Origin: Rhizobium rhizogenes NBRC 13257
GTDB taxonomy: Bacteria; Pseudomonadota; Alphaproteobacteria; Rhizobiales; Rhizobiaceae
Assembly (NCBI RefSeq): GCF_000696095.1
Contig: NZ_BAYX01000005.1
Location: 372,001-436,000 of the forward strand
Length of the DNA stretch: 64,000 bases
Reading direction: 5' to 3'
Part shown: one piece after another, positions 43,348 through 54,479 of the stretch
How positions within the stretch are numbered: position 1 is the stretch's first letter
How the letters are laid out: each line of letters starts with the position of its first letter
Position numbers and translations under genes: made by a program
Notes under the pieces: model-generated
Database searches by the model: none
What the model was told of the DNA's origin: nothing
The model's input: only the letters and a program-made list of their open reading frames with translations

Positions 43348-44220
43348 TTAGCTCCAGCCCAAGGCGAACACGCCAAAGAGAATGACGACGCCCAGCACGA
43401 CGCGATAGATCACGAAGGGCCAGGTGGAGAACCGCTCCAGGAAGCGCATCAGGCCCCAGATCGCCACGAAGGACGAGATACAGCCGACGATCAGCCCGAC
43501 GATCAGCACCGACCATGCCTCCATCGGAATATGCGCCTTATAAAGCGTCAACAGCTCTTTCAGTCCGGCCAAGGCGATCGCCGGCAGTCCGAGCAGAAAG
43601 GAGAATCGGGCGGCCTCGTCGCGCTTCAAGCCGAGAAACAACGCTCCGGTCAGCGTCGAGCCGGACCGCGATACGCCGGGGATAAGGGCGCCGACCTGTG
43701 TGATGCCGACAAACAGCGCATCGAGCAAGGTCATTTGCTCCATGTCTTTCCTGTGCCGGCTGTAAAGTTCGGCCGCCGCCAAAAGGAGACCCATGACGAG
43801 GCAGGCGATGCCGATGACCCAGAGGCTGCGAAGGGAGGTACCGCAGGCATTCAGGGACGACGATAACAGCAAGCCGGCGATGCCGATCGGGATCGTCGCG
43901 ATGACAATAGCAATCGCGAGCCGTATCGCGGGCGACCGCCAATCCCTCTGTCGGATCGCATCGACCGATCCGAAAGCGACATAGCGAACGTCACTCCAGA
44001 AATAGGAGATAATCGCGGCGAGTGCTGCAAGCTGCATCGCCGCCGAGAATGCCGAACCCGGATCCTGCCAACCGAGCAGAGCCGGCACAAGCCGCATGTG
44101 GGCAGTGGAGGAAACCGGCAGTAGCTCGGTCAGACCTTGCACCACGCCAAGCAGTGCGATTTTGGCATAACCCAGGGCAACGAACCCCGTATCCACACCC
44201 TGCGTACAAACATCAGCCAC
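43348..44220 (-). CDS. uppP: Undecaprenyl-diphosphatase UppP (BacA family)
   Basis: The 290-residue inner-membrane phosphatase recycles the lipid carrier undecaprenyl diphosphate for cell-wall and polysaccharide synthesis. Both active-site motifs are present: GVVQGLTELLPVSSTAH near the N-terminus and ALIPGVSRSGSTLTGALFLGL near residue 170. About eight hydrophobic segments are visible. The start is GTG at 44220, with GAGGA upstream. Overproduction of this family confers bacitracin resistance in other bacteria. Confidence 0.93.
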   Translation of the reverse strand: MADVCTQGVDTGFVALGYAKIALLGVVQGLTELLPVSSTAHMRLVPALLGWQDPGSAFSAAMQLAALAAIISYFWSDVRYVAFGSVDAIRQRDWRSPAIRLAIAIVIATIPIGIAGLLLSSSLNACGTSLRSLWVIGIACLVMGLLLAAAELYSRHRKDMEQMTLLDALFVGITQVGALIPGVSRSGSTLTGALFLGLKRDEAARFSFLLGLPAIALAGLKELLTLYKAHIPMEAWSVLIVGLIVGCISSFVAIWGLMRFLERFSTWPFVIYRVVLGVVILFGVFALGWS

Positions 44221-44318
44221 GTATCAACATCCTCGGTTATTCGTTCGAACCGTGCGGCCTGAACGGCGCAATATATATCCGTTCGTGATGAGGCCGCACT
44301 CCGGTGATCTTTTGAATT

Positions 44319-44531
44319 CTATTCGTCTTCGTCAGGCAAAGCCTGCATGTAACGAATCACGCCATAGAAGGCGCCGAAGACAAGGAGCGCGCCGACAACG
44401 TGGTAGACGTCGTGCCTAGCTGTGTGGTGATGCCGCACCAAAAGGTTCAGCACATTGTACGATACTATGGCAATTGCCGTCATGATCGGCGCCACGACGA
44501 GCGCCATGTTCCGATGAATGAATTTAACCAT
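44319..44531 (-). CDS. Small two-helix membrane protein, unknown function
   Basis: The 70-residue protein, starting at ATG 44531 after AGAGGT, has two hydrophobic segments (MALVVAPIMTAIAIVSYNVLNLL and VVGALLVFGAFYGVIRYM) separated by a short His-rich loop, RHHHTARHD, and an acidic tail, DEDE. The longer frame to 44609 adds a basic extension without a binding site. I do not recognise the family. The His cluster could bind a metal. It lies alone between uppP and the GntR-type regulator gene. Confidence 0.55.
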   Translation of the reverse strand: MVKFIHRNMALVVAPIMTAIAIVSYNVLNLLVRHHHTARHDVYHVVGALLVFGAFYGVIRYMQALPDEDE

Positions 44532-44686
44532 CACGCACCTCTTTCTCCGATGTCTGGGCAGCCGCCAAATTGCAGACGAATTTGGACAGGCTGGGGCAGC
44601 CGGACTCACGAGGTATGATATGAAAATGAACCGGCGCTGAAAAACGAGCGTCGGACAGGGCGCAACGCGAAGGGAAGAAGCATCCG

Positions 44687-45409
44687 CTATTTGCTGTAGA
44701 GCGCCCGCGACCTTTCCAGGTGCTTCATCACGGCCGCTTCGGCGCCATCGGCATCATGGACGGAAAGCTGTTCCAGTATCTCTTCATGTTCGGCGAGCGT
44801 GAACTTTTCCTTGCCCGTCCAGATGAGCAGATCCGTATGATAGGTCTTGAGCCAGGCCAGCATTGCCTCGCTGACGGCAGCGAAGATCGGGTTTCCGGAA
44901 ATCTGCGCGATGCGCGTGTGAAACTGCATGTCGGCCGAAATAAACTCCTCGGCACGCCCTAGGGACTGGCGCTGCCGTTCGATGATATCTCCGAGATCGG
45001 CGATGTCTTTTTCGGTCGCGCGCTGCGCGGCCTCACGGGCCATGCCGCGTTCGAAGAATATACGCGCACTTTTCAGGTGCTCGAGAGAGTCCGAAGACTG
45101 TGACAGCATGATCTTCGCGGTCAGATCCACCTGCCGGAAAATCGATTTCGCGGTGAGCTGAAGCACCTTCGCCCGTTCACCATGCGAGATGTTCACCAAT
45201 CCCATATTGGCGAGAGACTGCATCGCCTCGCGGATCGCTGGGCGACCGACGCCGAAGCGTTCCATCAGCACCCGCTCGGATGGCATTTCATCGCCGGGCT
45301 TGAGTTCTCCCGATGTAATCAACCGCTCTAGCCGGTCGAATACCTCGTCAGACAGCTTCCGACGGACGATCTGTTCGATTGGTTGGCTCATGACATCTCG
45401 CTGGCTCAA
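44687..45409 (-). CDS. GntR family regulator, FadR/FCD subfamily (candidate apiose regulator)
   Basis: The 240-residue protein has an N-terminal winged helix-turn-helix (LSDEVFDRLERLITSGELKPGDEMPSERVLMERFGVGRPAIREAMQSL) and an all-helical FCD ligand-binding domain with DMQFHTRIAQISGNPIF, whose Asp/His residues usually bind a metal and carboxylate. The reading starts at TTG 45409, close after GGAGGAA; ATG at 45391 is the alternative. It is divergent from the RuBisCO-like gene. The 12-mer CTCATYATACCA near three promoters of the cluster is its likely target. FCD regulators commonly sense sugar acids, so apionate or a downstream acid is the likely effector. Confidence 0.88.
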   Translation of the reverse strand: MSQRDVMSQPIEQIVRRKLSDEVFDRLERLITSGELKPGDEMPSERVLMERFGVGRPAIREAMQSLANMGLVNISHGERAKVLQLTAKSIFRQVDLTAKIMLSQSSDSLEHLKSARIFFERGMAREAAQRATEKDIADLGDIIERQRQSLGRAEEFISADMQFHTRIAQISGNPIFAAVSEAMLAWLKTYHTDLLIWTGKEKFTLAEHEEILEQLSVHDADGAEAAVMKHLERSRALYSK

Positions 45410-45500
45410 AGCTTTCCTCCCTTATGCCGTGTCAAATGGAGTCGAGGAAGCCCGTTCAGAACGGTTGACCGCTCCTAAACAAAAAAATCGTTGCACAAGT

Positions 45501-45519
45501 TGGAATACTCATTATACCA
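45501..45519. promoter_or_regulatory. GntR-type operator A overlapping the oiaX promoter
   Basis: TGGAATA-CTCAT-TATACCA is an imperfect palindrome that contains CTCATTATACCA (45508-45519). A promoter TTGCAC (45491-45496), 16-base spacer and TATACC (45513-45518) overlaps it, so a bound regulator would block RNA polymerase. Matching 12-mers occur at 48216 and 58089. Confidence 0.6.
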
Positions 45520-45574
45520 GATCACAAGTTGACGCCACGACAAAATCGTTGGCGAGAGGAGCAGCCGGCACTTC

Positions 45575-46834
45575 ATGAGCATAACCATCACCTATCGCAT
45601 CGAAACGCCGGGCAGCATCGAGGCCATGGCCGACAAGATCGCCAGCGACCAGTCGACGGGCACTTTCGTGCCGGTTCCCGGCGAGACGGAAGAGCTGAAG
45701 TCGCGGGTGGCGGCAAGGGTTCTGGGCATCCGCCAGCTTGAGGATGCGAAGCGGCCGACCTGGCCGGAAGTCGCCGAGGGCCATGGCCCGCTTCGTCGTG
45801 CCGACGTCGACATCGCCTTTCCGCTCGATGCGATCGGGACCGATCTCTCGGCGCTGATGACGATCGCCATCGGTGGCGTCTTTTCGATCAAGGGCATGAC
45901 CGGCATCCGCATCGTCGACATGAAGCTGCCCAACGCCTTTCGCGGCGCGCATCCCGGCCCGCAATTCGGTGTTGCCGGCAGCAAGCGCCTGACCGGGGTC
46001 GAGGGACGCCCGATCATCGGCACGATCGTCAAGCCAGCGCTGGGTCTTCGCCCCGTCGAGACGGCCGAACTGGTCGGCGAACTCATCAACTCCGGCGTCG
46101 ACTTCATCAAGGACGACGAAAAGCTCATGAGCCCCGCCTATTCGCCCCTCAAGGAGCGTGTCGCGGCGATCATGCCGAGAATCCTCGATCATGAGCAGAA
46201 GACCGGCAAGAAGGTCATGTATGCCTTCGGCATTTCGCATGCCGATCCGGATGAGATGATGCGCAACCATGATCTCGTGCTGGAGGCCGGCGGCAATTGC
46301 GCCGTCGTCAACATCAACTCCATCGGCTTCGGCGGCATGAGCTTCCTTCGCAAGCGCTCTGGCCTGGTCCTGCACGCCCATCGCAACGGCTGGGACGTGC
46401 TGACGCGCGACCCTGGCGCCGGCATGGACTTCAAGGTTTACCAGCAATTCTGGCGGCTGCTCGGCGTCGATCAGTTCCAGATCAACGGCATCCGCGTCAA
46501 ATACTGGGAACCGGACGAAAGCTTCATCGAATCCTTCAAGGCTGTCAGCACGCCGTTGTTCGATCCATCCGATTGCCCCCTTCCCGTCGCCGGCTCCGGC
46601 CAGTGGGGCGGTCAGGCGCCGGAAACCTATCAACGGACCGGCAGGACCACGGATCTGCTCTATCTTTGCGGCGGCGGTATCGTCAGCCATCCCTCCGGGC
46701 CGGCCGCCGGTGTTCGCGCGGTCCAGCAGGCTTGGGAGGCGGCAGTCGCCGATATCCCGCTTGCAAACTATGCCAAGGACCATCCGGAGCTTGCCGCTTC
46801 AATCGCAAAATTCAGCGACGGTAAGGGCGCATAG
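45575..46834 (+). CDS. oiaX: RuBisCO-like protein, 3-oxo-isoapionate-4-phosphate decarboxylase type
   Basis: The 419-residue protein has the RuBisCO large-subunit fold: GTIVKPALGLRP with Lys153 (the KPKxGL equivalent), and GVDFIKDDEKL, in which Lys179 is the carbamylated lysine with the metal-binding acidic pair after it. HAHRNGWDVL and a C-terminal GGGIVSHPSGPAAGVRAV phosphate-binding segment follow. It lacks other photosynthetic features and sits beside a DUF1537 kinase and apiose genes. In the known apionate pathway, a RuBisCO-like protein decarboxylates 3-oxo-isoapionate 4-phosphate to L-erythrulose 1-phosphate (OiaX). The related OiaT (transcarboxylase/hydrolase) cannot be excluded by eye. 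Confidence 0.75.
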   Translation: MSITITYRIETPGSIEAMADKIASDQSTGTFVPVPGETEELKSRVAARVLGIRQLEDAKRPTWPEVAEGHGPLRRADVDIAFPLDAIGTDLSALMTIAIGGVFSIKGMTGIRIVDMKLPNAFRGAHPGPQFGVAGSKRLTGVEGRPIIGTIVKPALGLRPVETAELVGELINSGVDFIKDDEKLMSPAYSPLKERVAAIMPRILDHEQKTGKKVMYAFGISHADPDEMMRNHDLVLEAGGNCAVVNINSIGFGGMSFLRKRSGLVLHAHRNGWDVLTRDPGAGMDFKVYQQFWRLLGVDQFQINGIRVKYWEPDESFIESFKAVSTPLFDPSDCPLPVAGSGQWGGQAPETYQRTGRTTDLLYLCGGGIVSHPSGPAAGVRAVQQAWEAAVADIPLANYAKDHPELAASIAKFSDGKGA

Positions 46835-48171
46835 TGGCGATGGACGATCTTCTTCTCAGCTATTACGGCGACGATTTCACCGGCTCCACCGACGTAATGG
46901 AAGCCTTGGCATCGAATGGCGTTCCGACCGTGCTCTTCCTGGGCATTCCCAGCGCGGAGATGCTGGATCGCTTCAAGGAATGCCGGGCGATCGGCATTGC
47001 CGGAACAAGCCGCAGCGAGACCCCGGAATGGATGCAGCAGTATCTCGTGCCGACATTCGAGTGGCTGAAGGGCCTCGGGGCAGCGATATGCCATTACAAG
47101 GTCTGCTCCACCTTCGATTCCAGCCCGCGGATCGGCAATATCGGCAAGGCGATCGAGATCGGCAAAGAGCTGTTTGCCCAGTCCTTCGTGCCGGTCGCGG
47201 TGGGCGCGCCGCAGCTCAAGCGTTACACTGCCTTCGGCCATCTCTTTGCCGCCTATCAGGGCCAGGTGTTCCGCATCGACCGCCATCCGGTGATGAGCCG
47301 CCATCCGGTCACGCCGATGGATGAAGCTGATCTGGCGCTACACCTCCGCAAACAGACATCCCTGCCCGTCAGCCTTGCCGATCTGGTGACGCTATCGGCT
47401 GATAGTGCTGACCAGCAGCTTGACGCACTCGCCGGGGCCGAAGGCATCCTGCTCATGGATGTCGACAGTCCGGAAACACAGGCGGCGGTGGGCAAGCAGC
47501 TTTGGCGCCTGAAGACCAATAACGGCTTCTTCATCGCCGGCTCCTCCGGCGTGGAATATGCGCTGCTCGGCGCATGGCGCGACAAAGGTCTGATCGACGA
47601 ACGGGCCGAATTTGCCTTGCCGGGAAAGGTCGGACGCCTCGCTGTGGTATCCGGCAGCGTTTCCCCGACAACCGAACGGCAGATCCGCCAAGCGACGGCC
47701 GATGGTTTTGACGGCGTTGATGTCGATCCCCTGGCGCTGGTTGGCGAAAGCGCCGATCGCGCGATCGAAGATGCGACCAACGCCGGCATCGCCAGCCTGA
47801 AGGCGGGCCGCAGCGTCATCCTGCATACGGCGCTCGGCCCCTCGGCCGATCGTGGCGGCGATATCGACCGCGTTCCTGGTGCCCGACATCGGCTCGGACA
47901 GGCTCTCGGAATCATCCTGCGCCGTATCGTCGAGGAAGAAAGGCTTCCTCGTGCGGTCATCGCCGGCGGCGACACGTCGAGCCACGCATTGAAGGAGCTG
48001 CGCGTGGAGGCACTGACGACGCTGCTCCCCCTGCCGCAAACGCCGGGGTCACCGCTTTGCCTTGCCCATGGCGGCTATACGCCGACCAACGGGTTGCAGA
48101 TCGCGCTGAAGGGCGGGCAGGTCGGTACCGACGATTATTTCTCCCAAATTCGAGACGGACGAAAAGCCTAG
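46834..48171 (+). CDS. oiaK: DUF1537 acid-sugar kinase, 3-oxo-isoapionate kinase type
   Basis: The 445-residue protein is a four-carbon acid sugar kinase family (DUF1537) member. The N-terminal domain shows LLSYYGDDFTGSTDVMEAL and VCSTFDSSPRIGNIG; the C-terminal nucleotide-binding domain shows VVSGSVSPTTERQI, AVIAGGDTSSHALKEL and GYTPTNGLQIALKGGQVG. GTG at 46834 overlaps the preceding stop by one base; ATG at 46840 is the alternative. Next to a RuBisCO-like gene and apiose genes, its likely substrate is 3-oxo-isoapionate, phosphorylated at C4 with ATP. The pathway assignment rests on context. Confidence 0.78.
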   Translation: MAMDDLLLSYYGDDFTGSTDVMEALASNGVPTVLFLGIPSAEMLDRFKECRAIGIAGTSRSETPEWMQQYLVPTFEWLKGLGAAICHYKVCSTFDSSPRIGNIGKAIEIGKELFAQSFVPVAVGAPQLKRYTAFGHLFAAYQGQVFRIDRHPVMSRHPVTPMDEADLALHLRKQTSLPVSLADLVTLSADSADQQLDALAGAEGILLMDVDSPETQAAVGKQLWRLKTNNGFFIAGSSGVEYALLGAWRDKGLIDERAEFALPGKVGRLAVVSGSVSPTTERQIRQATADGFDGVDVDPLALVGESADRAIEDATNAGIASLKAGRSVILHTALGPSADRGGDIDRVPGARHRLGQALGIILRRIVEEERLPRAVIAGGDTSSHALKELRVEALTTLLPLPQTPGSPLCLAHGGYTPTNGLQIALKGGQVGTDDYFSQIRDGRKA

Positions 48172-48200
48172 CAAAACACTGGATATCGCCGCCCACCGAT

Positions 48201-48227
48201 TGGGATGATCATTGACTCATCATACCA
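48201..48227. promoter_or_regulatory. GntR-type operator B upstream of apnO
   Basis: TGGGATGATCA (48201-48211) and CTCATCATACCA (48216-48227) form a near-symmetric pair, since the reverse complement of the latter begins TGGTATGATGA. TTGACT at 48212-48217 is a possible -35 element overlapping the right half. It is about 40 bases upstream of the apnO start. Confidence 0.6.
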
Positions 48228-48267
48228 CTTACGATACCACGATTTGAAAATGGACGAGGTAGAAAAC

Positions 48268-50114
<1,847 letters not shown>

Positions 50115-50132
50115 TGGCGGACCGAGCACCGC

Positions 50133-50159
50133 GGAGAGCGTGGAAAACCCACGCTCTCC
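50133..50159 (+). promoter_or_regulatory. Intercistronic hairpin after the binding-protein gene
   Basis: GGAGAGCGTGG and CCACGCTCTCC form a perfect 11-bp stem around AAAAC, 19 bases after the binding-protein stop. No T-run follows. This is the usual place for an mRNA-stabilising hairpin that raises binding-protein output over the transporter genes downstream. Confidence 0.6.
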
Positions 50160-50192
50160 GGATATGTTTCCTGTGAGATAGAGGTGCATTGC

Positions 50193-50837
50193 ATGTTGAG
50201 GATCAGAGGCGCGGTCGTGGCCGTCATGCTGGTCGCAGCGCTGCCTGGCTGCAAGATCATTAAAACACCGACGGCCGAGGAAAAGGCGGCGGAGGCGGCA
50301 AAGACCGCTTTCGATCCCGCGACCAAGGTCGACGCGATCTGGCAGTCGCAAGTGCTTCCCGACCTTGAGAAGCGCGCGGGCGACTTCAAGACGGTGCTGC
50401 AGGCAGTCGCATCCAATCCGGACGAAGCCGGCGCAAAATATGGAAATCCTCGCAAGCAGACTTCATCGCCCTGGACCTATGCGGTCAAGCTCAGCGGCAA
50501 GATCGTCGCCGCAGATACGGCCTCTCGCGCCGGGACCCTCGACGTCGATGTGGATGGCGACGGCAAGGCGGACGCAAAAGTGCAGATCGGCCCTGCCATC
50601 CGCGGCACAGCCTTACGCGACGCGCTGGGTTTCCTCGACTTCAACGAATTCAGAAACCAGATCGAATGGGCGCAGTTCGGCAAGGCGTTCAACGAGAAGG
50701 CAAATACGTCCTTCCTCGCAGCCTTGCCACGCGATGGCCTCGTGGGCAAGACGGTAACGGTGACCGGTGCTTATCCGCTGCCCGCATCCGGCCAGCTTCC
50801 TCTGATTACCCCCTCGGCGCTGGCGTTGGGGCAATGA
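50193..50837 (+). CDS. DUF2291 lipoprotein of a sugar ABC transporter operon
   Basis: The 214-residue predicted lipoprotein has signal region AVVAVMLVAALPGC with Cys20 as the lipid-modified residue. The DUF2291 body includes AAKTAFDPATKVDAIWQSQVLP, VAADTASRAGTLDVDVDGDGKAD and IRGTALRDALGFLDFNEF. These proteins occur in RbsABC-like sugar importer operons, with no settled function; a periplasmic accessory role is likely. ATG at 50193 follows GAGG. Its stop overlaps the ATPase start (ATGA). Confidence 0.85.
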   Translation: MLRIRGAVVAVMLVAALPGCKIIKTPTAEEKAAEAAKTAFDPATKVDAIWQSQVLPDLEKRAGDFKTVLQAVASNPDEAGAKYGNPRKQTSSPWTYAVKLSGKIVAADTASRAGTLDVDVDGDGKADAKVQIGPAIRGTALRDALGFLDFNEFRNQIEWAQFGKAFNEKANTSFLAALPRDGLVGKTVTVTGAYPLPASGQLPLITPSALALGQ

Positions 50838-52384
50838 GCATGAGCGACACGACAGAGGACGACATCATCCTTCGCCTGGAAGACGTATCGAAGGTCTATT
50901 CGGGCATCGTCGCGGTCAAGCGCGCCAATCTCGAGCTGCGGCGCGGCGCGGTCAACGTGCTCGTCGGTGAAAACGGCGCCGGCAAATCGACGCTGATGAA
51001 GATCATCGCCGGCGTCGAGCGTCCCACCCTCGGCCGCATCGTCCTCAAAGGCGAAGCCGTTCATTTCGACAGCCCGGCGGCCGCACAAGCACGCGGCATC
51101 GGCATGATTTTCCAGGAGCTCAACCTGTTCGCCAACATGTCGGTTGCCGAAAACATTTTTGCGACGCGCGAAATCAAGCGCGGCATCTTCGGCATCGACC
51201 ACAAGGCGCAAATTACCAAGGCCAATGAATTCCTGAAGAGGTTGGACGCGGGCATCAATGCCGAGACCATGATCGAGGATCTGCCGATCGGACAGCAGCA
51301 GCTTGTCGAAATCGCAAAGGCGATCTCGCTCAACGCCCGCATCCTGATCATGGACGAGCCGACATCTGCGTTGTCTGCGGCGGAAGTGGACATTCTGTTC
51401 AAGGTGATCGCCGAGCTGAAGGCGCAAGGTGTCGCCATCGTCTACATCTCGCACCGGCTGGAAGAGCTGATGCGGATCGGCGATTACATCACCGTGCTGC
51501 GCGACGGGCAGATCACTGGCCAGGCGATGGTTCGCGATATCGATACGAAATGGATCGTCCGGTCGATGATCGGATCGGACGCCAAGGACTTTGCCAAGGA
51601 CGGTGGGCACGCGATCGGCAAGGAAGCCTTCCGCGCAGAAGAGATCAGCCTGCCGCGCTCGACCGGCGGCCTTGCCGTCGACCATGTCTCGCTCTCCGTT
51701 CGCGCCGGCGAGATTCTCGGCATCTACGGCTTGATGGGGGCCGGCCGCAGCGAATTCTTCGAATGCGTGATGGGCCGGCATATGCATTCGACCGGCAAGA
51801 TCTTCATCGACGGCGTGGAGGTTCGCGAACGCGACACCACCCGGCGGATCCGGCGCGGCCTGGCGCTGATACCGGAGGACCGGCAGCGAGAGGGGCTGGT
51901 GCAGGTGCTGTCCATCGCCAGCAACCTGACGCTCGCAAGCCTTGGGCGCTTTGCCCGCTTCTTTCACATTGATGCCGGCGCCGAAAAGCAGGCCACGCAC
52001 GACATGATCCGTGATCTCTCCATCAAGGCGCCCAACCCGGATTTCGAGGTGACATCGATGTCCGGCGGCAACCAGCAGAAAGTCGTCATCGGCAAGGCGC
52101 TGATGACCGACCCCAAGGTTCTTCTGATGGACGAGCCGAGCCGGGGCATCGACGTCGGCGCCAAGGCCGATGTCTTCCGCACCATGCGCAGGCTTGCCGG
52201 CAAGGGTCTGGCAATCCTGTTTTCAACCTCGGACCTTGAAGAGGTCATGGCGCTTTCCGACCGCATCGCCGTCTTGAGCAACGGCAAGCTGGTCGCAGTC
52301 TTCGACAGGAACGAAGCCACGGAAGAAGCCATCATCGCCGCGTCGGCCAAGGGACACGGACATACAAGGGAACTCGCGTCATGA
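50834..52384 (+). CDS. Sugar ABC transporter ATP-binding protein (RbsA-like, two domains)
   Basis: The 516-residue protein carries two ATPase domains. The first has GENGAGKST, IGQQQLVEIAKAI and ILIMDEPTSALS; the second is degenerate at Walker A (GLMGAGRSE), as usual for RbsA/MglA, with SGGNQQKVVIGKAL and VLLMDEPSRGIDVGAK. ATG at 50834 overlaps the lipoprotein gene's stop; ATG at 50840 is possible. It drives the permease encoded next. Confidence 0.93.
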   Translation: MSMSDTTEDDIILRLEDVSKVYSGIVAVKRANLELRRGAVNVLVGENGAGKSTLMKIIAGVERPTLGRIVLKGEAVHFDSPAAAQARGIGMIFQELNLFANMSVAENIFATREIKRGIFGIDHKAQITKANEFLKRLDAGINAETMIEDLPIGQQQLVEIAKAISLNARILIMDEPTSALSAAEVDILFKVIAELKAQGVAIVYISHRLEELMRIGDYITVLRDGQITGQAMVRDIDTKWIVRSMIGSDAKDFAKDGGHAIGKEAFRAEEISLPRSTGGLAVDHVSLSVRAGEILGIYGLMGAGRSEFFECVMGRHMHSTGKIFIDGVEVRERDTTRRIRRGLALIPEDRQREGLVQVLSIASNLTLASLGRFARFFHIDAGAEKQATHDMIRDLSIKAPNPDFEVTSMSGGNQQKVVIGKALMTDPKVLLMDEPSRGIDVGAKADVFRTMRRLAGKGLAILFSTSDLEEVMALSDRIAVLSNGKLVAVFDRNEATEEAIIAASAKGHGHTRELAS

Positions 52385-53445
52385 CGGCAGATACTTCCAC
52401 TTCTTTTGCGGCCAAACGCTCGAACGGCTCTGCACTGCTGACGCTGATGAAGCTTAGAACCTTCATCGCGCTCTTTGCCGTCATCATCTTCTTCGCCATC
52501 TTCGCGCCGAACTTCACATCGACGGCAAACATGATCCTGATGTCGAAGCACGTCGCGCTCAACGCCTTCCTGGCGATGGGCATGACCTTCGTCATCATCA
52601 CCGGCGGCATCGACCTCTCGGTCGGCTCCATCGTCGGCCTATGCGGTATGGTGGCGGGTGCCCTCATTCTCAACGGCGTCGCATTGCCGATCGGATACAC
52701 CGTCTATTTCAACATATACGAGATCATCCTGATCACCCTCGCCGTCGGGCTGCTGATCGGGCTCATCAACGGACTGCTCATCACCAAGCTCAACGTCGCG
52801 CCCTTCATCGCAACGCTCGGAACGCTCTACGTTGCTCGCGGCCTCGCGCTGTTGTCCTCGGACGGCCAGACCTTTCCGAACCTGGTCGGCAGGCCGGAAT
52901 TCGACACGACCGGCTTCGACGTCTTCGGCGCCGGCAGGCTGCTCGGCCTTCCCGTTTCCATCTGGATCCTCATCTTTCTCGCGCTGATCGCCGCCTATGT
53001 CTCCCGCTCGACGCCGATCGGCCGCCACATCTTCGCCGTCGGCGGCAATGAGCGCGCGGCACGCATGTCGGGTATCCGCGTCGATGTTGTGAAGATCTTC
53101 GTCTATATGTTCTCGGGCCTCTGCGCGGCCATCGTCGGCATCATCATTTCGTCGGAGTTGATGGCCGCACACCCGGCGACCGGCGAGAGCTTCGAGCTCA
53201 ACGCCATCGCAGCGGCCGTCCTCGGCGGCACCTCGATGTCGGGCGGACGCGGAACGATCGGCGGTACGATCATTGGCGCCTTCGTCATCGGTATCCTCTC
53301 CGATGGCCTGGTGATGATGGGCGTCTCGTCCTTCTGGCAGATGGTCATCAAGGGGCTGGTCATCATCATCGCCGTGGTCGTCGACCAGGCGCAGCGCCGT
53401 CTGCAACAGCGCGTGACGCTCATGCAAATGGCAAAGGCAGGCTGA
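52381..53445 (+). CDS. Sugar ABC transporter permease (RbsC-like)
   Basis: The 354-residue inner-membrane permease has the RbsC pattern of about ten helices: FIALFAVIIFFAIFAPNF, MGMTFVIITGGIDLSVGSIVGL, the signature NERAARMSGIRVDVVKI as the ATPase contact, and ELNAIAAAVLGGTSMSGGRGTIGGTIIGA. It overlaps the ATPase gene by ATGA and ends two bases before the dehydrogenase gene. It completes an importer likely to be specific for free apiose. Confidence 0.93.
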   Translation: MTADTSTSFAAKRSNGSALLTLMKLRTFIALFAVIIFFAIFAPNFTSTANMILMSKHVALNAFLAMGMTFVIITGGIDLSVGSIVGLCGMVAGALILNGVALPIGYTVYFNIYEIILITLAVGLLIGLINGLLITKLNVAPFIATLGTLYVARGLALLSSDGQTFPNLVGRPEFDTTGFDVFGAGRLLGLPVSIWILIFLALIAAYVSRSTPIGRHIFAVGGNERAARMSGIRVDVVKIFVYMFSGLCAAIVGIIISSELMAAHPATGESFELNAIAAAVLGGTSMSGGRGTIGGTIIGAFVIGILSDGLVMMGVSSFWQMVIKGLVIIIAVVVDQAQRRLQQRVTLMQMAKAG

Positions 53446-53447
53446 AC

Positions 53448-54479
53448 ATGACGGAACTCAAGGGCGCGCTCATCGGCTGCGGTTTCTTTGCGGTCAACCA
53501 GATGCATGCGTGGAAAGACGTCAAAGGCGCTGGGATTGCCGCAATCTGCGATCGTGACCCGAAGCGCCTGAAGCTGGTCGGCGATCAGTTCGGCATTGAG
53601 CGCCGTTACGGCGATGCGGCGGCTCTCTTTGCCGACGGCGGCTTCGATTTCGTCGATATCGCGACGACCGTGCAGAGCCATCGTGCATTGGTGGAAATGG
53701 CGGCGGCCCACAAAGTCCCGGCCATCTGCCAGAAGCCGTTTGCAAAGTCCTTGAGCGATGCCAAGGCCATGGTCCGTACTTGCGAAAACGCCGACATCCC
53801 CCTGATGGTGCATGAGAATTTCCGCTGGCAGACACCGATACAGGCCGTAAAGGCCGTTTTGGAATCGGGCGCCATCGGTGAACCCTTCTGGGGCCGATTC
53901 TCCTTCCGCTCCGGCTTCGATGTCTTCTCCGGCCAGCCCTATCTTGCCGAAGGCGAGCGCTTCATCATCGAGGATCTCGGCATCCACACACTCGACATCG
54001 CCCGCTTCATTCTCGGCGACGTTGCGACGCTCACCGCGCGCACCAAACGGGTCAATCCGAAGATCAAGGGGGAGGATGTCGCAACTATCCTGCTCGACCA
54101 CCAGAACGGCGCGACATCGATCGTCGACGTCAGCTATGCGACCAAGCTCGGAACGGAGCCCTTCCCCGAGACACTGATCGACATCGACGGGACGCAAGGA
54201 ACCATCCGGCTCTCACAAGGCTATCGTCTCGAGGTGACCGGCCCGAACGGCATGACTATCTCCGATGCCTCGCCGCAGTTGCTCTCCTGGGCATCCCGCC
54301 CATGGCACAACATCCAGGAAAGCGTGCTGGCCATCCAGCAGCACTGGACAGACCGTCTCTCGTCCGGTGGTGAAACCTCGACATCGGGCGCGGATAATCT
54401 GAAGACCTTCGCCCTTGTCGAAGCCGCCTATGAGAGCGCCGCCAATGGGAGGACTGTCGACATCGGAGCGATGTTGTAA
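53448..54479 (+). CDS. apsD: Gfo/Idh/MocA oxidoreductase, D-apiose dehydrogenase type
   Basis: The 343-residue dehydrogenase has an N-terminal NAD(P) fold (ALIGCGFFAVNQMHAW, then AICDRDP), the substrate-side motif ICQKPFAKSL in place of EKP, MVHENFRWQTP, and a C-terminal domain with EDLGIHTLDIARFILG providing the catalytic His. In the apiose pathway this family oxidises D-apiose with NAD to apionolactone. Directly downstream is the lactonase gene, overlapping by one base, and the importer lies upstream. Confidence 0.78.
   Translation: MTELKGALIGCGFFAVNQMHAWKDVKGAGIAAICDRDPKRLKLVGDQFGIERRYGDAAALFADGGFDFVDIATTVQSHRALVEMAAAHKVPAICQKPFAKSLSDAKAMVRTCENADIPLMVHENFRWQTPIQAVKAVLESGAIGEPFWGRFSFRSGFDVFSGQPYLAEGERFIIEDLGIHTLDIARFILGDVATLTARTKRVNPKIKGEDVATILLDHQNGATSIVDVSYATKLGTEPFPETLIDIDGTQGTIRLSQGYRLEVTGPNGMTISDASPQLLSWASRPWHNIQESVLAIQQHWTDRLSSGGETSTSGADNLKTFALVEAAYESAANGRTVDIGAML

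Noticed and set aside
45575..46834. RuBisCO-like gene considered as a true carbon-fixing RuBisCO large subunit
   Set aside because: No small subunit, phosphoribulokinase or other Calvin-cycle gene is present, the protein is shorter than form I, and its neighbours are apiose/acid-sugar genes.
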